Notes under the pieces: model-generated
What the model was told of the DNA's origin: nothing
The model's database searches: none
Seen by the model: the letters and a program-made list of their open reading frames with translations, nothing else
Part shown: positions 1-11,045 of the stretch, piece by piece
How positions within the stretch are numbered: the stretch's first letter is position 1
How the letters are laid out: the number at the start of each line of letters is the position of its first letter
Origin: Pollenia angustigena
Lineage: Eukaryota > Arthropoda > Insecta > Diptera > Polleniidae
NCBI GenBank assembly: GCA_930367215.1
Contig: OV884056.1
Coordinates: 280,222,067-280,286,066, forward strand
DNA: 64,000 nt
Reading direction: 5' to 3'
Made by a program: the position numbers and the translations under genes

Positions 1-197
1 ATTTAAATCTTAAAATAATCTGGAAACTGAATTCGAGTGAAACCACAGTCGAAAATGTTTGGAAAACGATTTTGTTTCAAAAGTTGATTAAAATAAAGGG
101 TGGTCCACCCAAAACGCATGATGTAAGTTGTAAATAAAACAAAGAGTTTTCAGTGAATTATCTTAATATTATTTTATTATTATAGAAGGATCTATGA

Positions 198-940
198 CAT
201 TTATGTGTGAAACAAAATATCGGCCAAATGCTTGCCACGACTTCGATGTCATACCTCTATCCGATGGTCCATATTTTCAATGACTCTGGGATATAATTGA
301 GGTTCAATGTCGTTAAAGTGCCGAATTATCTTATCCTTTAGCCCAAGAATTGTTCTTGGGTTATTGACGTACACTTTTTCTTTTAAATGTCCCCAAAGAA
401 AGAATTCCAACGGTGTCACATCACATGATCGGGGCGAGCAATTAATAGCGGCACGACTTGAGATAACACGGCCATTGAATTTCTAGCGCAAAAGAGCCAT
501 TGTTTCAATGGCTGTATGGCAAGTGGCACCATCCTGTTGGAACGACATATCGACCAGGTTCATATCCTCAATTTGTGGACACAATTAGTCCGTGATCATC
601 TTGCGATATAGAATACCATTCACGATACTGCTTGATCGATCTTATTTTCGAAGAAGTACGAACCGATAACGCCGCCAACCCATAAACCGCACCAAACAGT
701 CACTCTTTATGGATGCCTTTGGCTTTTCAACAATCACTTGCTGGTTTTCATTCTCTCAAAATGGGCAATTCAGCTTGTTAACGAATCCATTGAAGTGAAA
801 GTGTGTCTCGTTGTTGAAGATGAAGTGAACGAAATGCAATTTGATTTGAACTCCCATTTTCGTAAAAGTCTTCAACATTCTTAACGTGCTGCTCAATTGT
901 GTATTTCTCCATGGTTTAATTTGGTAAACACTTAAACAAA
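198..940 (-). pseudogene. Tc1/mariner-superfamily transposase pseudogene
   Basis: Read on the minus strand, this segment encodes recognisable transposase pieces broken by stop codons. They include FQQDGATCHTA around the second catalytic Asp, then SCDVTPLEFFLWGHLKEKVY around the third catalytic region, then a C-terminal part running to about 198. Premature stops occur just before the LCPQIED stretch and after METMALLR-like residues. Two further relics of the same kind of transposase occur at 26650-27035 and 40870-41095. Short partly inverted sequences containing GGTGGTC sit at about 100 and about 990-1003 and may be the old terminal repeats, but they match poorly. It is dead DNA-transposon sequence in the Ser intron. 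Confidence 0.75.
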
Positions 941-1038
941 GAAATGTCAAATTAAGTTAACGTTTCGGTGTGACTCACAATTAACATCGTGGTTAGACCA
1001 CCGTTTACGTCATACTTAAAAAAAATTAACTGAAAATC

Positions 1039-2074
1039 AGGGGGGTGCTTTAATACTATGTGAGATAAGGCCATGATGGCTTTATCTCTCATTCAATAGG
1101 GAGCTAAATCCTTTTTATTTTTTTTTTTCATTTGAATGGGAGATAAAGCCATCCATGGTCTTAGCTCACATTAGCAATATTAGAAAATGGCTTTATCTCT
1201 CATTTCAGTTCCAGAGAACCGGGAATGATGGACCGTAGCTCATTTTAAAGATAACAATCCCAACTAACTCGTTGTCAACTTTTTTTTATTAAAAAAAATA
1301 TTTTTGTTGATTTTTTAGAGCATTTTAGGTAGATTTTTGAATGCACTTTTTTAAAATATGATGTTTAGGGGAACTTTTTACCACTGTGGACCAACCAGAA
1401 AACCGGGAATGATGGACCGTAGCTCATTTTAAAGATAACAATCCCAACTAACTCGTTGTCAACTTTTTTTTATTAAAAAAAATATTTTTGTTGATTTTTT
1501 AGAGCATTTTAGGTAGATTTGTGAATGCACTTTTTTAAAATATAATGTTTAGAGGATCTTTTTACCACTGTGGACCAACCAGAAAACCGGGAATGATGGA
1601 CCGTAGCTCATTTTAAAGATAACAATCCCAACTAACTCGTTGTCAACTTTTTTTTATTAAAAAAAATATTTTTGTTGATTTTTTAGAGCATTTTAGGTAG
1701 ATTTTTGAGTGCACTATTTTCAAATATGATGGAGCCGGAGACACTAAAGTTAAGTATTGAAATCTGGCTTCGCATACTAAAGTTTTCCAGCGTGGAGGCC
1801 TGCGGCCGTGCTTAGGACGCGGCAGGTGGCTTCGCTGAAAAAAGTTTTCCTGCGTGTGTCACAAGAATAAAATAATGTTTTTCAATGATAACTTATGATT
1901 TTCCCTTTTACAGAATGTTTACACCATGCATAACAATATTCTGAAAAAACATGGCTTTATCTTTCATTTACGAAAAAAAATGATTGGGCAATAAGGCCAT
2001 TATGGCTTTATCTCCCATTCAATTGAGCAATAAAGCCATCATGGCCTTATCTCACATGGTTTTAAAGCACCCCC
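1039..2074. mobile_element. Palindrome-ended TIR element with internal tandem array
   Basis: The two ends are inverted copies of one another: the left starts GGGGGTGCTTTAA followed by GAGATAAGGCCATGATGGC, and the right is its reverse complement ending TTAAAGCACCCCC. Each end contains a near-perfect palindrome centred on GGCCATNATGGCC. Weaker copies of the same palindrome occur again at about 1140 and 1990. The interior holds three 184-bp tandem units and a single-copy GC-richer part (1730-1870). No coding capacity is visible. A shorter inverted copy lies at 51393-52011. It looks like a non-autonomous foldback-type DNA transposon. The superfamily is unknown, and AAATCA next to both ends is only a weak target-duplication candidate. 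Confidence 0.75.
1211..1735. repeat. 184-bp tandem repeat, nearly three units
   Basis: Units begin at the same sequence (GGGAATGATGGACC) at 1221, 1405 and 1589, an exact 184-bp step. They differ by only a few bases, so the array is young. It lies wholly inside the TIR element at 1039-2074. The copy of that element at 51393-52011 lacks the array, so the array was gained in this lineage of the element or lost in the other. Confidence 0.92.
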
Positions 2075-2433
2075 TCCGCAAATCACTATCGATTTTAATT
2101 TCACTTGATTAAGATTTTCACCATACACAAAAACAAAAGACTTAAGACACAAGCTTATTGACTAATTAAAACTTAACCCTCTACTGCATGCAATATGATC
2201 CAGCTACAAATTAATTTTTTTTTTTAATTATGATTTTAAATGGCATAATTAAGATATGCTAACAAAATTTTTTCAGAAAATCACGTCAGTTTTCTGAAAA
2301 AAAAAATTGCCATATATGGCTTCATATGCACTCCTGTCTGTATCACCCTAAAAATTTATTGCCATATATGGCGTTTCATGCAACAAAGGTAATAGAAAAT
2401 GAGTATTGCAAAATCTAAAACAGATTGATCTAC

Positions 2434-2697
2434 TTATGCGTGGAATAAGGCAAAGCAATTTCTGTCTTTGTTCAAACAAAGATGGACCCCGCATTTAGTA
2501 CAAGTTATATATGATCGAAATTTGCAATCATTTTGACATAGCTGACGTACTTTTTTCCATTCTGGAAGATGATCTGTAGAATCCAGTCTGACAGCACTTA
2601 GTGGAAAGTCTTGGCGGCGAGCTTTGTTTTTTGTGTATTTCTTTGGCACGTTACAGGAACTCGGGGTTGAACCACAGGAATTCTTTTCTATTTGCAT
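2434..2697 (-). pseudogene. C-terminal zinc-finger fragment of piggyBac-type transposase
   Basis: This 87-codon frame ends in a cysteine-rich domain (CQNDCKFRSYITCTKCGVHLC, then a CF...H pair). The C-x-x-C, C-x-x-C, CF-x-x-x-H order matches the C-terminal cysteine-rich domain that binds the terminal repeats in piggyBac transposases. The upstream DDD catalytic domain has been deleted and the frame differs from that of the acidic N-terminal fragment. The domain is intact enough that, if translated, it might still bind DNA; that is inference only. Confidence 0.75.
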
Positions 2698-2717
2698 GAG
2701 TAGTTCGCTTTCGAAAC

Positions 2718-2906
2718 TTAACTGACCAATGGTTCATCATCCCCAGAATCAAATTCGCTACTTACATCCGTTTCAGGTATCACCAGTGAATCCTGCCAAG
2801 ACTGATTTGCTACTGATTCATTGTCTGACTCAGGTAATTCGGCATCGCTTTCTAACCCATCACAAGGAATCGAATAAAAGCGTTTTGTTGTCATCGCTGA
2901 TGCCAT
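2718..2906 (-). pseudogene. N-terminal fragment of piggyBac-type transposase
   Basis: This is a 62-codon frame with an ATG at 2906 and a TAA stop at 2718. The product is very acidic (repeated Asp, Glu and Ser, with a DSGDDEP end), as is typical of the disordered N-terminal region of piggyBac-family transposases, which is often followed by the DDE core. Here the core is absent and the next coding fragment is out of frame at 2697. It is assigned by its place inside a TTAA-flanked element, not by a diagnostic motif. Confidence 0.6.
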
Positions 2907-3412
2907 GGAAAGTGTTGCTATTATGAAAGAAATGAAAACACATATACCGTAATGTTAATCAGTAAATGCATGAGAAGCCAAATATGGCACGACAAAGTTG
3001 GACGAATTTTTCTGTGAATGCATGAGAAGCCATATTTGGCTGTTCTAAAAAATGCGTGATTTTACAAGTTCTACAGGCACAATTGAAAAATACTGATATA
3101 CACACTATTCACAAAGCTATATACTCTAAAAAAAAAAAATATATAAGCATACCAACTTACTTGTAATTAAATAAATATATGTTTTATTTTGTATATTTTC
3201 ACTGTACGAAGTGACCACGTGTACTTATAAACAAGACTTAGGTTTTCTATGCACCTATGTAAAGAACAGAGAAAAAAACATTCGTCTCATAATCACAAAG
3301 GTCTACTTGTGTTTTTCAAACACTATTATTTTTCAAAACTGTTAATTTTTGATGAGAATGTGCATTTGAAATTAAAAAGCCATATATGGCTGCATATGCA
3401 GTAGAGGGTTAA

Positions 3413-5240
3413 AGAAATTTTATAAAATTTTTATAAGTTTTTTTTTACGAATTTCCTTAAAGAATAAGAAAAATTAGGGTTTATTTTATATATTTTTTAA
3501 ATAAAATATAAAAACCTCATTTCGATTCTAATTCAAACCTACAGTTCCCTTTTTCTTTCTTCTAAATATTATTAAAACCTTAAAATCTTCAAATCATGTT
3601 TTAAAGTCATAAATTAATAAATTTTATTTTGCCCACATTTAATATAGATGATGATGATAATGATGATGAGGCTGTTGAGCTCTAAAAATAATCTTCTAAT
3701 TTTATTTATTAAAGTCTAAGACATTTTACAGAAACAAAAAGCAATATTTTACTGTTCATTTAAATCAAAAAAAAAAAAAAAAAAAATAAAAACAGATCAA
3801 ACAAATAAACACGTGAGAAAATGTTTAAATTTTAACAATCTAAATTTTGTTAGTCATTTTCGATATAAATTGGACATTATGTGTGTGTCTCACTCAGTCT
3901 TCTTTAAGCTAAAAGTCATTCTCCTCTGTTAACTTATTTATGTATGTTTAAATGTGTATGAGTTTGTTTTTTATATTCTCATCACAATTGATTGCTCGTA
4001 ATGCGATTAGTGTTAAAAGGTATTAAAGCATCAAATTCGTGTGACAGATATTGTGCTGTTGATACTCTGGGTCTCGATTTTTCAGGTAAACTATATGGTT
4101 TCTTTTGGTCATGGTGTTGTTGGTAGTGCTGTTAAACACCAAAAACATGTTTAAGCACGCATGCAAAAGTCTTTAACTCTTCCATACACGAGTACGCTGT
4201 GTTGTATTTTTGTTTTATTATGCCTGAAGTTTTTTATTTTATATTGTGATTCTTTGTTGAATTTTTTTCTAGATCACTTTTTTTTTTTGTGTTCTTAACA
4301 TTGAACCCATTTATTTATTTGTTTAATGTAGATTATTTAGTCTATATACAATCGATAATTTGTTAAAAAGTCTTAAAAAAAAACAATTTTTTTTTTCGTT
4401 CAATTAACAGCTCTTGGTATTTATATCACTTAATATATTTTCCGTTTCTGCATGTTTTTTCATAGAATTTATTTACTTAGTTACAATTTAGGAATTTTAA
4501 ACATGATTTTGCTTATTGTTTAAAAATTCAAAAACCATTTTATAAATTTGTTGTTGAAGGTTTAAGTTTTTTTTTGAACATTTTTTTTCTCTTTCGTAAA
4601 TGTCTTGTTGATGTTATGAATTGAATGTGTCATATCGTTTGTGTTGAGAATATTAAGTTAATGTTATTTATTTGGAGCAAAACGAAAAGAAATTGAAGGT
4701 GTTGATTTGTAGATTATTTAAAGGCATTTAATGTTAAATTAAAATACCATTTGTAGGCTGTTTTTTTAAATGAATATTTTTTTAGCCATAAAATCGGCAA
4801 TAGCTTGCATAGTCTTTCATTTGACTGAAAATCGAAATTTAAGGTAAATATGCTTTCTCTGAAACCCTTTGTTGAGAGTTGTTATGATACTTGAAAGAAA
4901 GTGATTTTAGAATTGAAGAAAAAACGATTTAGAAACGGGAAATTTGTGTCAATTGTTCCAATAGACTGATCCTGGGATTTGTGAAAATAGAAAAAGTAAC
5001 AAAAGAAAGAACTTATGACCAGTGAAAGTAGAACCAATCAACCAGTATATGAAGAACAAAACGGTAGAAAAAGTAACGAATTACTATAGTACAATCTTCA
5101 CTGGTGCTTTGAGACATTTTTTGGACTTTCTTAAATTTGGTTCTTAAATTTATTCTTAGGACGTTTTATTGAAATAATACTACATTGTAGTAACTTATAC
5201 TAAACATGTTCATTGAGAATAGATGTGTGACTGGTCAAAT
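3413..5240. other. AT-rich intron with no recognisable element
   Basis: This stretch is dominated by poly-A/T runs and shows no inverted ends, coding sequence or RNA gene I can support. An AG-preceded run of Asp codons followed by a stop (about 3648-3687 on the plus strand) could mimic a terminal exon, but nothing upstream supports a gene. Confidence 0.5.
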
Positions 5241-5479
5241 GGTGTCAATTGACCCCCTCCAATGGCAACCCCATGTAAAAGTGCTGGGTCTTTTTCATGT
5301 AAAGTGTTAGAACTAGAATCGGTCTCTACCACCAAAGAGCTATCACGGGGCTACTTTGGTGTTAGTTCGCTTCCCTCTGGGGGATATATTCGTACCCTAT
5401 ATACCCTGCAACGACAGTTAGAATATTTAAGGTGTAGGCTCTATGTTATTTATAAATTTTTAACCTTATAAAACTGAAA

Positions 5480-6500
5480 AAATTGTGGACCAAATCTAAC
5501 CACAATACCGCTATTTGCTTCAGTGTTAGGCGTATTTAAAAGATTTCCCAAAGTGGACCTTTTATGGGACCTATGGTTAATTAGGGATCGATTTTTACAA
5601 AATTTGACAGTGTGATTTCTTGTCTTAAAAAACTATCCCTAAAGGAAACCTTGGTGCAAGTGTCTCCAAGTCACTAGTTTTGTCGACTATTTTGCTGACA
5701 TTGTCAACGAAGTGTCTACACTACACTACATTTGCCACTATGTTTAGCTTTAAAATTTTATCAATATTAAGTGAGAAGTACAATTCCTTAAAAAGTTGAA
5801 GAAATAATAGAAACGATTGTGATGATTTCGTATTCATACCAAAAGTGTAGACTACATTTGCTTAAATGTTCTGGTGATTCTCTGGTTCCAATGTCTACAT
5901 ATGTTCCCAAAGGAACTACCTAGCCAGTATTACCAACATCAGTAGTAGATTTCCAATGACACGCACATGTTAAATGTCTATAGTAAACAATATTGTCTGG
6001 GGTATAATAAGTCACTTGTAATGGTGACTGTGTCAATAGTGAATCAGTACAGAGTCACTGGTGACATTTGCTGCAGGGATGTTAGATCATATTTTACTAC
6101 GAAAGCATTATTCGTTACGGTTTTATGTATATGTATATGGGGTCTGTGGTAAATTATGATTTCTAGTCATATCAAACAAAATTGTTCAAAATCGTATATC
6201 AGTTTTTGTAACAAAATTATTACTTTTTTACGATTATTTTTCCACATTTGGATTCATAACTCGTATCTTTCTAAGCCGATTTTCTGGATTTCAATACCAA
6301 ACTGATTAGCAGAAAAAAAAAACAATTTGACACCAATATTGTTCCTTTCTTTTGAGTCGTTCGAATGATTGCAACATACAAACCTACATGAACAAAATCG
6401 GCTTAGACTTATTTGCAAAACTCGTTCGTTACAAAACTTTAAAAATCGACGCAACAATTGCTTCTGAAAGATCTCTTTTAGCATTGATCTAAAATTGCGG
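5480..6500 (+). repeat. Degenerate F1-type dispersed repeat
   Basis: Several stretches match the inner part of the F1 repeats described at 8519 and 15366. They include phrases like GTGGACCTTTTATGGGACC, then a GATTCATAACTC...GATTTT...GGATTTCAATACC block near 6250-6300, then TCTTTTGAGTCGTTCGAA near 6348. No hairpin start or 3' end is left. It is an old copy in plus orientation. Confidence 0.6.
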
Positions 6501-6733
6501 TTGGTAACAGAAGTGGTTCGTTTCGCTCACCAGACATTTTCAAAACTATCTCTTTACATTTTCTGTAGCAAAACTCGCAGGTTCACTGTTTTAACCATTC
6601 TGTTTGAAGTGCGTCAAGATACCGTTGATGAAATAAAGTCGAATAAGTGATTTTAAAAATGCAAATTTGTAAACAAGTTTGACATATTTGTTTTTTATAA
6701 TTCGAATATTGAAAAATAATTTGGCATAACCTA

Positions 6734-8471
6734 ATGGAATTAAACCTAATGAAATGTAAACATATGCGCTTTTCTAGAAAACGTAGTATTTTAAATAACT
6801 ATAAACTCGGTGACTATAAAATCGAAATAGTTGACACAATTATGGATCTTGGCATTTTACTGGATGTAAAATTGGATTTTATTCAACAAATAACAATGAC
6901 TGTCAACAGGGCTCGTTCTCAGAAAAAATTATTGCCGAATTATTTTCAAACAAATGCGTGTTTGAGAATTTTTTTAATTTCTAAAAATTTTTTTACTGAT
7001 TCAATTAAAATTTTTGTTTGATTTTTATTTAACCAACAAAAATGTTGACAACCATTCAAAAATATAATACACGCGTTACTAGTTTCAAGCTTTCATAATT
7101 TTGTATGAAATATTTAACGCTTTTTAATGTTGTCGTCTTTTTGCATTTTTTTATTTGATCGTAAGCAACACTTCCTAATGTGAAATATAAGAACTACAAC
7201 AAAAAACACATACAGTCTATTTTTGGACACTTTAAAAAAGTACAACAGTAAGAAAGATGAAGAGGTTTGAAGTAAAAAAAAACAAAAAAAATAGCAGGTA
7301 AAAAAACGTTTCACTCTTTTTAAACAACAGAAACAACATTATAAGAAACAAAATAAAATTTTGGTTGGTTTCAAAGTTGATTAAAAAAAAACCAAATCCC
7401 GTATTCAATTTTTTCAAACTGTTTGCTTAAATACATCAAATACAAAAATATAATGATGACGAAAAACATATCGAGTCGGTCTGTCGCCGTTTTTGGGTTA
7501 CATATCTTCTTCATTAGCAAAGGAAAGGATACAGCAACAGTGAGTGATGACGTAAAACATTGTGTGTATAAAAAAAGACTTCGTTCAAAAATTATTCCAA
7601 CCAAAAAATGTATCTCAAAGCCAGCCGGCCGCTCTGCTCTCTCTGCCATCATCTTCTAATACAGTGCCTGCTTGTGTGCGCATCATTGCTTGTGCAAAAA
7701 CCTTTTTTTTTTTGATTTTGAAATTTAGTATATGAATTTCAGTAAACTTTTTGTTTGATTCAGTTAAATTATTTGTTTGAAAAAATCCGTGTTTTTTTTC
7801 AATAAACAAAATGCAAATAAATTGTTTGAATATGCGAATTTGGTTATAGGACCGATTTGAGAAAAAAAAAATTTTTTGATTCTGCAAATTTTTTGTTTGA
7901 ATTGGAAAAATAATTTTTTCTGTGTTGCACTCTGGCTTTTATTAAACGTTGGGCGAAAGAATTCAATGATCCTTTCGTCACTAAACAACTTAACACATCT
8001 CTCCTTAGACCAATCCTGGAATACGGTTCGATTATATGGGATCCACATTATATGGTTCATAGTGATCATATTGAATCCATTCAAAAACAATTCTTACTTT
8101 TTTGCCTGAGAGATAGATACCGAGGATATGATAATCTCCCCTCATATTCTACAAGATTATCCTTAATACGTTTGCCAACACTGAAAAGTCGCAGAGTTAT
8201 GCTAAATGCCTCATTTGTAATTAACTTAATAAATGGAAAAGTATGCTCGATTTTTTTATCAATTAGTTTATCATTTAACAGTCCACGACGTTCGGTACGG
8301 TACTATAATCCCTTATTTATAAAAACTTTCCGAACAAACTGTGCTATGGCAGACCCATTTAGAAAACTGTGTTGTTGCTTTAATGAAATGTTAGAATTTA
8401 TTGATTTTTCTCTAGATTTAAATATTGTTAAACGTAATTTTATACTTAAGTTAAATACTCATTTGTATTAG
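6734..8471 (+). pseudogene. Non-LTR retrotransposon RT fragment split by an insertion
   Basis: Two plus-strand pieces belong to one reverse-transcriptase C-terminal region of the jockey/I type. The first (6734-6919) encodes LNLMKCKHMRFSRKRS followed by a DLGILLDVKLDF block. The second (7929-8471) encodes TLAFIKRWAKEF, then PILEYGSIIWDPHY and a conserved downstream region, open to a stop at 8469-8471. Between them lies a TIR element (6920-7922). Without it the protein would run from VNRARS directly into the FIKRW block. The 5' part, with the catalytic YADD and the endonuclease, is missing. It was dead on arrival or 5' truncated, then hit by a DNA element. Confidence 0.85.
6920..7922. mobile_element. 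TIR element inserted in the non-LTR retrotransposon
   Basis: The left end is CAGAAAAAATTATT and the right end is AATAATTTTTTCTG, an exact 14-bp inverted pair starting CAG. Further in, repeats of TTTGTTTGATT lie inversely near both ends. Its boundaries are set by the interruption of the retrotransposon reading frame. I see no convincing target-site duplication and no transposase. The CAG start is compatible with a hAT-like non-autonomous element, but this is not proven. Confidence 0.65.
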
Positions 8472-8518
8472 GCTGTAAGGATTTATCCATAGACCTAAAT
8501 ATATATTAAATTAAAACC

Positions 8519-9813
8519 AAGTTAGAGTGCTATATTCGGCTGTGCCGAATCTTTGATATCCTCCACCGACACTTCGAATGTTTTAGGAGTAATATCTGTA
8601 TGATGTCTATTTATTATTATAATCTTTGTAAAAACAGACATCTTCATTAAAATTTGTTGCGGTTAAGACCTATATAAAATCATTGACCGACAATCAGAAT
8701 CAATTTTAAAAAGCTTGAGTAGAATATTTTTTTTTTTTAATTCCCTATGCTAATTCCCGCGAAGCTTGACGTTTGTCTGCAGGAAAGAAACCAGTCTCTG
8801 GCGGGAATCGAACCCGCAACCCCGGGGTTGATAGACTAGCTCACCACTAGCTAGCCTACCGGGGCACTTAAGCTGAACTTAAATGATTTTCAGGAGAACA
8901 AATTATAAGCTATGAACCAATCATCCCAAATTCTGCAGAACGATTTCTGGTATTAAAAAACATAAATTTCAATACAGCGGTGAAATTAGTTTAAGTGTTT
9001 GCAGTGCATTTCAGAAGGCTGCTAAAATGGACCGTATATCACAAAAATTTTTTTCTAGAAGAAAGTTTACCGCGCATTTAATTATTTTACCAGAGTGGGC
9101 TTTAAATAAGGCCTATGGTAAGTTATGCACCGATCTTCACCAAATTTCACAGCGTAATTCCTAGTTTTATAAAACTCTGACGTACCGAATTTCGGTATGA
9201 TAGCATTATTTTTTACGTTTTTAGGCGAACTAAGCTGTTTTCCGGGAGTAAGGTTTATATGGGGCCTAGGGTAAATTATGAACTGTTTTTCACGAAATTT
9301 CACGGTCTTATTTCTAGTCCTATAAAACTTTTATGTTCCAAATTTTGTTATGATAGCATTATTTTTTACGAATTTAGGCGTACTTAACTGTTTATATGGG
9401 GCCTAGGGTAAATTATGGACCGATCTTCACGAAATTTTACAGCGATTTCCAGTGATATAAGACGAATTTTTGCAAAATCTTATGTCATTCTTTGCATTTG
9501 TCCACCATTTATGTTAGTTTTTGTAACAAAATTATCAATTTTTTTTAGGTGGTGGTTCCACATTTTGATTCATAGCTCTGATCCTACTAGACGGATTTTG
9601 CTGAATTTCAATCCCAAACTGCTTAGGATAACTACAAGCAATTTGACACCCAGTTTGTTTAGTTCTTTTGAGTTTTTCGAAAGTGAGCGTGTTTTCAACA
9701 GATGGACAGACGGACAGACAGACAGACAGACGGACAGACAGACGGACATGGCTAAATCGACTTAGAATTACTCAAGGACCCAGAATATATATACTTTATG
9801 GGCTCTGAGATGA
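8519..9813 (+). repeat. F1 dispersed repeat, copy a (3' part lost)
   Basis: It begins GAGTGCTATATTCGGCTG, whose TTCGGC-TGT-GCCGAA part is a perfect hairpin, and continues into ACCCTCCACC-like sequence. The interior repeats a module (TATGGGGCCTAGGGTAAATT, then GGACCGATCTTCACGAAATT) two or three times. A GACA/GACGGACA microsatellite (about 9699-9745) and the block CCCAGAATATATATACTTTA follow. The usual 3' end (ATACCCT...AGGGTATAAAAA) is missing; at 9814 the sequence changes to the TTAACCG-rich element. A SINE is inserted at 8728-8867. No open frame appears meaningful. It is a very common non-autonomous repeat here, class unknown. Confidence 0.8.
8728..8867 (-). mobile_element. tRNA-derived SINE
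   Basis: On the minus strand the head (8867 to 8793) resembles a tRNA: an A-box-like GGCTAGCTAGTGGTGAGC and a B-box GGTTCGATTCCC inside a G/C stem. It is followed by a short body containing AGCTTCGCGGGAATTAG and a poly-A tail (T run at 8727-8738 on the plus strand). A second, plus-strand copy with the same body lies at 15023-15207. It is inserted in F1 copy a. It is not a functional tRNA gene: the anticodon arm is degenerate and a body and A-tail follow. Confidence 0.85.
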
Positions 9814-11045
9814 ATTAACCGTTAACCGGTTAACCGATTAATTACTACCCGATTAACTGATCGGTTAATTTAAAATTGCGTTTTTTCGATTAACGATTAA
9901 ACCTTTTAATTTCAGTCGATTAACCGATTAACCGATATAACAAAATTTTGAATTTTTTGTAGTATTATAACAAATTTGTTTGTGTTTTTTTATTATTTGT
10001 TTCGTCTCATATTCAAAAGGTATGTGTTCAGAAAATATTTTTTCATACAATATATTTTCTTCTAGCAAAACATTCTTAAGATACAGTACAAAAACAGAAA
10101 CTAAGGGATTCGGAAATAAACTTTTTTGCAGAATGTGCGGTGCTGAGCTATGCCAGATGATGGCCTGACAACAGAAGAAACTCTCGATAGTAACCGAAAC
10201 AATTAGAAGTGATCAACATTTTAAAAAATTAAAACAGTACTATAATGGCATAATGAAAGATTTTATATGTTTAGAGAAATCCAGGAAAAAGACTGAGAAA
10301 TTAGATATTCTGTATTATGGATTGCTTTGGATTTCTCTAACATCTGCGATAAATGCAAGAATTTTTCTCCAAGTCATGATTTAACAAATCTAAAGAAAAT
10401 AATCGCTTAAATGCTAAACATTTAAACCAAATTATTTTTCGAACGTACGGGGTCGCGAACTTACGATTTTTCCATATGTTTTTTTATTATTATCACCATG
10501 AATTTTCCCAAAAATATCTTAAAATTACCTTAACAAAAACCTAATACTCAATTTACAATTGATTGTAATGGAGAGATTGTGAAGAAAAAGTCCAAACATA
10601 ACATTTTTTTTGCATGTAAAATAATTATATAAAAATGTCTTTAAAAAATATAAAGTTTTTCAGTTTCCAGCCCAATTTCCTCAAGTAATACAGCTGAGAT
10701 ATGCTATAAAAACCATTCGTTTATAAAAACATAGACTTTTTTTTTAATAATAAACAATGAAAAACGATGCTTACCAACATTCTATTCTTTCATCCTGGTA
10801 GAACATTCTGTGGGAATGCCCATATGTATTAATTTGTATTGAATTTTCTTTGTTTGCTCATTTTGGTTCAAGAATTGTTTTGTTTGCTATGTTATTGTTT
10901 TTTTCACTAATAAACTCCAAATAATAAATAATTTTTGCATTTTTATTTATTGAAATTACTTAATATATAACAAAACTTTATTAATCGGTTAACCGATCAA
11001 TAGCAATATTAACCGATTATCCAACCGCTGAAATTATTTTAGGTC
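9814..11045. mobile_element. Element with TTAACCG-rich ends
   Basis: Both ends are dense with GGTTAACCGATTAA-type palindromes: about 9816-9935 on the left and 10981-11028 on the right, in inverted relation. The middle is AT-rich. A 62-codon plus-strand frame (9980-10168) contains one CxxC pair but resembles nothing I can name. The layout suggests a DNA transposon with clustered subterminal binding sites. Exact ends, target duplication and superfamily are unclear. Confidence 0.5.

Larger units (their letters stand above)
2173..3412 (-). mobile_element. piggyBac-type non-autonomous element with TTAA ends
   Basis: TTAA is present at 2173-2176 and again at 3409-3412. Just inside are inverted ends CCCTCTACTGCAT (left) and ATGCAGTAGAGGG (right), the classic piggyBac layout. 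The interior has two short minus-strand open frames that correspond to the beginning and the very end of a piggyBac-type transposase; the catalytic centre is missing. Five 12-bp palindromes of the form GCCATATATGGC, or one or two bases different, occur at 2309, 2361, 2977, 3029 and 3379, mostly beside a GCATATGCA- or GCATGA-like sequence. They are candidate transposase-binding repeats. The element is 1.2 kb between the TTAA copies and cannot move by itself. Confidence 0.88.

Noticed and set aside
6254..6484. 76-codon minus-strand frame as a gene
   Set aside because: It lies in a degenerate F1 repeat; the frame is a shadow with no motif and poor codon content.
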